The translations under genes and the position numbers were made by a program. From Paraeggerthella hongkongensis (lineage in GTDB: Bacteria > Actinomycetota > Coriobacteriia > Coriobacteriales > Eggerthellaceae), in assembly GCF_003726035.1 (NCBI RefSeq), contig NZ_QICD01000022.1, forward strand, positions 1-39,318: 39,318 nt of DNA, in the 5' to 3' direction. This document shows, piece after piece, positions 31,956 to 39,318 of this stretch. The notes below the pieces were generated by a model. That model had not been told where the DNA came from. It searched no databases and worked only from the letters and a program-made list of their open reading frames with translations. Positions within the stretch are counted from its first letter, which is position 1; the number at the start of each line of letters is the position of its first letter.

Positions 31956-33074
31956 GTGAGCGAATCGAATACCCTGCGTCAGCGCGTTGCTGCCGCTGTT
32001 TCCGAGCGTGACTTGGCGAAGCCGGACGTCCCGGTGCTTCTTATGGTGTCAGGGGGATCGGATTCGACGGCGCTGGCATATTTGGCTCGCGACCTGCACG
32101 ACGAAGGGCTGGTGGGCCCGCTTGCCATGCTGCATGTGAACCACAAGCTAAGGGGCGAAGACGCCGACGCCGACGCCCGGTTCGTGGAAGAGCTTGCCGA
32201 GCTTCTGGCTGTGCCGCTGTTTTTGTGTGAGGTTGATGTAGCGCGCGAAGCCCGGCGCACGGGCGAGAACGTGGAGGCCGTTGCGCGACGCGAGCGCTAT
32301 CTTGCCGCGAACGAAGCGCTCGAAAGCCTATGCCTGCATGCGTCCGCGCCGCTTGCGGACGGGCGCATTTTTACTGCGCATACGGCCGATGATCGCGTGG
32401 AGAGTTTCTATATGCGGTCCATCGTGGGTACGGGGCCGGGCGGTTTTCGCGCGATGAGGTATCGGAACGGGCCGGTGGTTCGTCCGTTGCTGGACGCGAC
32501 GCGCGATGATCTTCGGGCGTATTTGGACGATCGTGCACAGGTCGGCTTGCCGGTGGCGCGCGACGGTTCGGGCGCGCTGTGGCGCGAGGATGCTACGAAT
32601 GCCCACACCGACCGGTTTCGCGCGTACGTGCGTCACGAGATTGTGCCGCGCGCGAAAGAACGAAACTCCCAGCTCATGGAAGTGCTGTGCCGAACCATGA
32701 ACCTGATTGCCGACGAAGACGACATGCTTGAGCGCCTCGTAGACGATCTGGTTGAGCAGCATGCATCCTGGATCGAGCATGTTCCCGGTCGGTCTCCTGA
32801 CTTCGCTGCCGGTTGCGTTTTAGCCCCCGAGTTGGGCGAGCAGCCCGTTCCGTTGCTTCGTCGCGTGGCGGTGCGCATCCTGCATCACATGTTGGGACTC
32901 GAAGCGCGGGTGGAGACTGCTTCCGTGGACGCCGTGTTGGCTGCATGGGGCGAAGCGCGCCCGAGGGGCGGATACGTGGCCAACGTGCAGGGCGATTTGG
33001 CTGTCAGCGCCAACAAGCAAGGCGTGCGCATAGAGCCCATGGCCGCATTTCGTGCACGAAGGAAGCGGGTCTAG
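31956..33074 (+). CDS. tilS: tRNA(Ile)-lysidine synthetase
   Basis: 372 residues. GTG 31956 has AAGGGGAG 5 nt upstream; the in-frame GTG at 31929 does not. The PP-loop VSGGSDSTA (SGGSDS, 32-37) marks an N-type ATP pyrophosphatase. HVNHKLRGEDADADARFVEEL and FTAHTADDRVESFYMR are TilS signatures. It converts C34 of tRNA-Ile(CAU) to lysidine so that it reads AUA. First gene of the housekeeping run; 86 nt separates it from maf. Confidence 0.93.
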   Translation: MSESNTLRQRVAAAVSERDLAKPDVPVLLMVSGGSDSTALAYLARDLHDEGLVGPLAMLHVNHKLRGEDADADARFVEELAELLAVPLFLCEVDVAREARRTGENVEAVARRERYLAANEALESLCLHASAPLADGRIFTAHTADDRVESFYMRSIVGTGPGGFRAMRYRNGPVVRPLLDATRDDLRAYLDDRAQVGLPVARDGSGALWREDATNAHTDRFRAYVRHEIVPRAKERNSQLMEVLCRTMNLIADEDDMLERLVDDLVEQHASWIEHVPGRSPDFAAGCVLAPELGEQPVPLLRRVAVRILHHMLGLEARVETASVDAVLAAWGEARPRGGYVANVQGDLAVSANKQGVRIEPMAAFRARRKRV

Positions 33075-33123
33075 CGCTTCGCGCGCCTGCGTCCATTCGG
33101 GCTTGTTGGCGAAGTGCGCCGTT

Positions 33124-33153
33124 TTCTTGTGCTCTTCGCCAAGGTGGTACAAT
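33124..33153 (+). promoter_or_regulatory. Candidate promoter giving a leaderless maf transcript
   Basis: TTCTTG (33124-33129), 18-nt spacer, TACAAT (33148-33153). A start 7-8 nt downstream falls on the A of ATG 33161. There is no ribosome site at normal spacing (AAGGTGG is 13 nt away), which fits leaderless translation. Confidence 0.4.
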
Positions 33154-33160
33154 ATCCGTC

Positions 33161-33865
33161 ATGGAAAACGAACAGAACACTTCATCTCAAGAGTCCGCAA
33201 GCGCCGAGGATCAGTCGGTTGCGCCTTCTACCCAGCCTGCATCCGCCGTCGACGTCATTTTGGCCAGCGGGTCGCCGCGACGCCGCGAGCTGCTGGAACG
33301 GGAAGGCGTGGAATTCTCCGTCCGCGTGTCCGAAGTCGACGAAACGTTGGAACCCGATCTGCTTGCCGACCCGCCCGAGGCGGCTAAAAAGCTGGCAGAG
33401 CGCAAAGCCGGAGCCGTGGTTCAAGAGGTCCTGTCGGGTGATTACACGGGTATGGCCGCCATCTTGGGCGCCGACACCATGGTGGTGTGCGAGGGCGAGA
33501 TTTTCGGGAAGCCCGCGAGCCTTTCCGACGCGAAGCGCATGTTGCGCCGGCTGGCCGGCACCACGCACGAAGTGATCACCGCCGTATCCGTGTGGCTGGT
33601 CGCCGCGCCCGAGCCCGACCAGGTATCGCTGGGCTTTCGCACGTTCGTGGACAGCGCTGCCGTGACGTTTCACGAGCTGAGCGACGACCAGATCGTCGAG
33701 TACCTGCGCAAAGGCGAATCGTTCGACAAGGCTGGCGCGTATGCCGTCCAAGGAGCCGGAGCCGATCTTGTGAAGCACGTGCAGGGTGACCTCGACACGG
33801 TTATCGGCTTGCCGGTAAAGCGCTTGCTCGAAGAGTTCCCGGACTTGAAGACTTCGCTCGCCTAG
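33161..33865 (+). CDS. maf: Maf-family nucleotide pyrophosphatase
   Basis: 234 residues. After a 30-residue Ser/Glu/Gln-rich lead, ILASGSPRRRELLEREG is the Maf signature; ILGADTMVVCEGEIFGKP, SVWLV and KAGAYAVQGAGADLVKHVQGD (shown here in parts) follow in family order. Maf proteins hydrolyse non-canonical nucleoside triphosphates to monophosphates (dTTP/UTP or m7GTP types). The N-terminal lead is longer than usual, but no later start is better supported. Confidence 0.9.
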   Translation: MENEQNTSSQESASAEDQSVAPSTQPASAVDVILASGSPRRRELLEREGVEFSVRVSEVDETLEPDLLADPPEAAKKLAERKAGAVVQEVLSGDYTGMAAILGADTMVVCEGEIFGKPASLSDAKRMLRRLAGTTHEVITAVSVWLVAAPEPDQVSLGFRTFVDSAAVTFHELSDDQIVEYLRKGESFDKAGAYAVQGAGADLVKHVQGDLDTVIGLPVKRLLEEFPDLKTSLA

Positions 33866-34059
33866 CGCTTCAACGACGGACGGTTGCTTATAAAGCCCCA
33901 GTTCCTGCGGCACAATGTAATTATCGTGGCATGTGGGGCGGCGTTACCGTATTGTCTCCTTTTGCTTGGAGGGCAATGGTACACTAACCGAACTCATGGT
34001 AAGCGTTGACGTCCTTGCTCACGTAATGCGCATTCGCGCATGGGTGGTCGAGGGTGCGA

Positions 34060-34629
34060 ATGGAAAGCGACGAAGAGGCCGAAACCGTGCATCAAGACAT
34101 TGCGGAGATCCTGTTCACCGAAGACGATCTAGCCCGGCGCGTGGGCGAAATCGGAGCGGCGATCACGAACGATTACGCGAAGGTCGCCGACGAGGGCATC
34201 GTGCTCGTGTCGGTTCTGCGCGGTGCTGCGATTTTCATGGCGGATCTGGCTCGCGCGATTGAACTGCCGCTCGAGATGGACTACATGGCCATTTCGTCGT
34301 ACGGCAACGGCGCGAAAAGTTCCGGTGTGGTGCGCATCCTCAAGGACCTCTCCTCCGAAATCGAGGGGCGGCACGTTATCGTGGCCGAAGACATCCTCGA
34401 TTCCGGCCTTACTTTGAAGTACCTGTTGAAGAACCTGTCGTCGCGCGGTCCTGCCTCCATCGAGGTTGCGACGTTGCTGCGCAAGCAGACGCCGGCGCAG
34501 GCGAAGATTGATTGCAAGTATATTGGCTTTGAATGTCCCGATGAGTTTATCGTAGGCTATGGGCTTGATTTTGCGGAGCGTTACCGCAACCTTCCCTACA
34601 TCGGCGTTTTGAAGCCGGAGATCTACTAA
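34060..34629 (+). CDS. hpt: Hypoxanthine-guanine phosphoribosyltransferase
   Basis: 189 residues from ATG 34060 (GAGGG 5 nt upstream; GTG 34054 possible). PRPP loop VIVAEDILDSGLT, and VSVLRGAAIFMADLAR for the pyrophosphate loop. It salvages hypoxanthine and guanine to IMP and GMP in the cytosol. The tilS-hpt-ftsH order is common in bacteria; here maf lies between tilS and hpt. It ends 17 nt before ftsH. Confidence 0.94.
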   Translation: MESDEEAETVHQDIAEILFTEDDLARRVGEIGAAITNDYAKVADEGIVLVSVLRGAAIFMADLARAIELPLEMDYMAISSYGNGAKSSGVVRILKDLSSEIEGRHVIVAEDILDSGLTLKYLLKNLSSRGPASIEVATLLRKQTPAQAKIDCKYIGFECPDEFIVGYGLDFAERYRNLPYIGVLKPEIY

Positions 34630-34646
34630 CCCGAAAGCAAGGCTTT

Positions 34647-36901
<2,255 letters not shown>

Positions 36902-36905
<4 letters not shown>

Positions 36906-38209
36906 TGTGGCGTTGCGCTGATTATTCTTTCGATACCAGGATGCCCATCGTGATGGGCATCCTCAATGTTACCCCCGATTCCTTTTCGGACGGCGGCATG
37001 CACGATGCGCCCGAGGAGGCGCTGGCTCATGCGCGACGCATGATGGACGAAGGGGCCTGCATTATCGACGTGGGCGGCGAGTCTACGCGACCGGGCGCGC
37101 AGCCCGTGTCCGAGGCCGAAGAGATTGCCCGCGTGCTGCCGGTGGTGCGCGCGCTTGCGTCAGAGGGCGTGTGCGTGAGCATCGACACGCGACATGCGGT
37201 CGTGGCGCGTGCGTGCCTGGAAGCGGGCGCGGCCATCGTTAACGACGTGTCGGGATTCATCGATCCGGCTATGGTGGAGGCCGTGCGCGAAAGCACGTGC
37301 GGGCTGGTGGTCATGCACATGCAGGGCGAACCTGCCACTATGCAGGATGACCCCACGTACCGCGATGTCGTGGTCGAGGTGCATGATTGGCTGCGCGATC
37401 AGGCGGCCATGCTGGAGGCCAAGGGCATCGCGCGCGACCGTATCTGCCTTGATCCTGGTCCCGGATTTGGGAAAACACCGCAGCAGACGCTGGAGCTGGT
37501 GCGCAATTTCCAGGAGCTGGCGCGTTTGGGCTACCCGGTGATGGTGGCGGTGTCGCGCAAGAGCTTCCTTGGGTATACGTACGGCATCGAAAACCCCGCC
37601 GATCGTGACGCCGTGTCCGCTGCCGAGGCGCTCATGGCTTGCGAGCTGGGGGCCAGCGTGGTTCGTGCGCACAATGTGAAGGCTACCGTGGAAGCGCTCA
37701 AGGACCTGCGTCCGTACGCGCTGATCGGGCTGGGCTGCAACGTGCCCTTGGTGGCAAGCCCGGGCGAGGAGCGCGAAGGCAAGATCGCCATGCTCAATCA
37801 GGCCATCACCGAGATGTGCTCGCTGCCCGACACGCAGATTATCGACATATCGAGCTTTTACGAGAGCGAGCCGGCCTACTACCTTGACCAGGACGTATTC
37901 GTGAACGCCGTGGTGCTGCTGCGAACCGGCATTGCCCCGAAGGAGCTGCTGGGCTACTTGCAGGCGATCGAGAACAGCCTGGGTCGCGTGCGCCAGATCG
38001 AGAACGGTCCGCGGACGTGCGACCTCGACATTCTGGACTATCAGCTGTACGTGGTTGATTCGGACGTGCTGACGTTGCCTCACCCCCGTTTGCTCGAGCG
38101 CGATTTCACCGTGAAGCCGCTCCTGGAGCTGCATCCCGGTCATGTGCTGGCTAACGACGTTGTGGTGACGGACGAAAGCGTAACGGTGGGGAAGGCCGCG
38201 CGGTTGTGA
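36902..38209 (+). CDS. folP-folK: Fused dihydropteroate synthase / HPPK
   Basis: 435 residues. Residues 14-270 are dihydropteroate synthase: MGILNVTPDSFSDGG, DVGGESTRPGA, SIDTRH, DPGPGFGKT and SRKSFLG. Residues 272-435 are 6-hydroxymethyl-dihydropterin pyrophosphokinase: IGLGCNVP, SSFYESEPAYYLDQDVFVNA, NGPRTCDLDILDY and LPHPRLLERDF. Together they do two consecutive steps of folate synthesis. Dihydroneopterin aldolase (FolB), which often lies between folP and folK, is not fused or adjacent here. Translationally coupled to ftsH (ATGA) and to birA (GTGA). Confidence 0.95.
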
Positions 38210-39030
38210 GCCAGCTGACGCTTCGTGTGCGCAATCTCGATCAGGTTGCTTCGACGAACGACGAGGTGAAACGGGCGCTTGAGGCGGGCGAGGACGAAGG
38301 CCTGGTGGTGCGCGCGCGCGTGCAGACGGGCGGCTACGGTCGGCAGGGCCGTGCGTGGGTTAGCCCTGAGGGCGGGTTGTACTGCTCGTGGCTGCTTCGT
38401 CCGGAGGTTCCCGTGCGTACGCTGCCAACGCTGAGCTTGGTCGTGTCGATGGCCGTTCGTCGGGCGCTGGTCGAGCTTTCGCCTGCTGCCGCCCAGGTTG
38501 TTGCGATCAAATGGCCAAACGACGTGGTGCTGACGTCAGTGGCTTCCCGTGAAAGCTCGGTACCCTCTGCGCCGCCGATTGCGATGGATCGTTCGATGTT
38601 CAAGAAGCTGTGCGGCATTTCGCTGGAAGCGCATGCGGGCGGAGTGTGCGTGGGGACGGGCGTGAACGTCATTCCGCCGGTCGAGCGTGCCCAGGTGGGA
38701 GGCAGGAACGTACCCGCGTACGTTGCCGACATGGTGCCAGCGCTGGCGCACAAGGATCCCGCCCGCGCGCTCGACAGCGTGTTCGATGCAATTGCAACCG
38801 AGTTTTCCCTGCTCTACCAACGGTGGACGCGCGATGGGTTCGAGCCGCTTGCCGACGAGTACAACGAGCACGCGCTTCTTTCGGGCAAGCAGGTGCGCCT
38901 GGTTGATCGAGTGGGGGCGCTTATCGCGGAAGGCGCGGTCGCGCGGGTTGATTCCTTCGGCCGGCTCGTGCTGTGCGACGACGTCGGCCTGGAAACCCCC
39001 GTCACTTCGGGCGAAGCCCATATCGCGTAG
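38206..39030 (+). CDS. birA: Biotin-[acetyl-CoA carboxylase] ligase, no DNA-binding domain
   Basis: 274 residues from GTG 38206, overlapping the folK stop in GTGA. VQTGGYGRQGRAW is the biotinyl-AMP loop (GRGRxGR type), IKWPNDVV the biotin-binding motif, and GTGVNV follows. The N-terminal helix-turn-helix of the E. coli type is absent, so it is a ligase only. A Ser/Pro-rich insert of about 20 residues precedes KLCGISLEA. It attaches biotin to carboxylase carrier proteins. Confidence 0.93.
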   Translation: MSQLTLRVRNLDQVASTNDEVKRALEAGEDEGLVVRARVQTGGYGRQGRAWVSPEGGLYCSWLLRPEVPVRTLPTLSLVVSMAVRRALVELSPAAAQVVAIKWPNDVVLTSVASRESSVPSAPPIAMDRSMFKKLCGISLEAHAGGVCVGTGVNVIPPVERAQVGGRNVPAYVADMVPALAHKDPARALDSVFDAIATEFSLLYQRWTRDGFEPLADEYNEHALLSGKQVRLVDRVGALIAEGAVARVDSFGRLVLCDDVGLETPVTSGEAHIA

Positions 39031-39066
39031 TGGCATCCGTGCAGGGGTGATTGCGGCGTTGAAGAT

Positions 39067-39126
39067 GCATTGTCGCCCGAAACGTACGGTTTTGGCTCGA
39101 AAACCGTACGTTTCGGGCGACAATGC
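39067..39126. repeat. 27-bp perfect inverted repeat, 6-nt loop
   Basis: Arms 39067-39093 and 39100-39126 are exact complements, with loop GGCTCG. It lies 36 nt after birA. The + side has no U-run after the stem, though the arm itself contains TTTT/AAAA next to the loop. Too long and perfect for a plain terminator; it could be a dispersed palindromic repeat as well as the operon end. Confidence 0.7.
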
Positions 39127-39281
39127 GGATAGCGCCGGGGTATTGCGGTCGTTGGGTCCTCGTTCGTTTCTGCATTCCGCCTTCCGCGTTCGAGGTTGAA
39201 TTGCGAAGTCAGCCGAACACCCTTGTTTAAATAGGCGTTTGTGCAGTTAGCCGGACGTTTTGAAGTGTTTTGAGTCTGTTG

Positions 39282-39309
39282 CCTGATCTCACGATCAGGG
39301 GTTTTGCTT
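39282..39309 (+). terminator. Terminator-like hairpin at the window end
   Basis: CCTGATC, TCAC, GATCAGG followed by GGTTTTGCTTT. No gene is visible between 39031 and here, so it may end the birA operon as a second terminator or belong to an RNA that starts within this gap. Apart from this and the long hairpin, I see nothing in 39127-39281. Confidence 0.6.
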
Positions 39310-39318
39310 TGATCTCGG

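Overview
The window is GC-rich, gene-dense bacterial chromosome. It most resembles an anaerobic gut actinobacterium of the Coriobacteriia, family Eggerthellaceae (Eggerthella/Gordonibacter-like). This rests on gene content and style, not a database search: a LuxR regulator whose sensor is a multi-pass membrane domain, Tat-exported molybdopterin, tungsten and flavin redox enzymes with TorD chaperones, solitary Tat flavoprotein reductases beside LysR regulators, and arginine-type metabolism.

Layout. 1-90 is the 3' end of an unidentified gene. 478-1758 is a Fic-fold protein with a ruined catalytic motif. 1982-4298 holds two convergent PLP enzymes, an aminotransferase and a threonine aldolase. 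4346-16860 is a respiratory island: a LuxR gene with a polyferredoxin gene behind it (minus strand), a NifU-like protein and an unknown acidic protein (plus strand), a YdhV-like tungsten/molybdenum oxidoreductase (minus), and a plus-strand operon of YdhY-like ferredoxin, TorD chaperone and a PsrA/PsrB/PsrC-type complex. 17306-19594 holds a DUF559-like nuclease-fold protein and a LuxR-type membrane sensor that lacks its DNA-binding domain. Then come ferritin, a divergent LysR/Tat-flavoprotein pair, a candidate structured RNA (about 23678-23859) and a ZIP metal transporter. 24914-28571 holds a small membrane protein, an iron-type alcohol dehydrogenase, LrgB/LrgA and a holin-like protein. 28752-31831 holds a DDAH-family amidinohydrolase divergent from a GntR regulator, with RlmD behind it. 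31956-39030 is a housekeeping run: tilS, maf, hpt, ftsH, a folP-folK fusion and birA. The window ends in non-coding DNA with a 27-bp perfect hairpin.

How it fits together. The most informative signal is a 17-bp imperfect dyad, TACCCTCTTTGRGGNNN, found three times and only between the divergent genes of the respiratory island: luxR/nifU-like (7284-7300) and ydhV/ydhY (11426-11442 and 11473-11489). The two ydhV/ydhY copies each lie 21-22 nt from a CATACT hexamer, one facing each way, which is class II activator geometry. This suggests one LuxR-controlled regulon in which an atypical Fe-S scaffold-like protein, an uncharacterised partner and a polyferredoxin serve a split YdhY/YdhV module next to a quinone-linked Psr-type complex. 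The substrate is not readable from the sequence. All family calls are from reading motifs; no searches were run.
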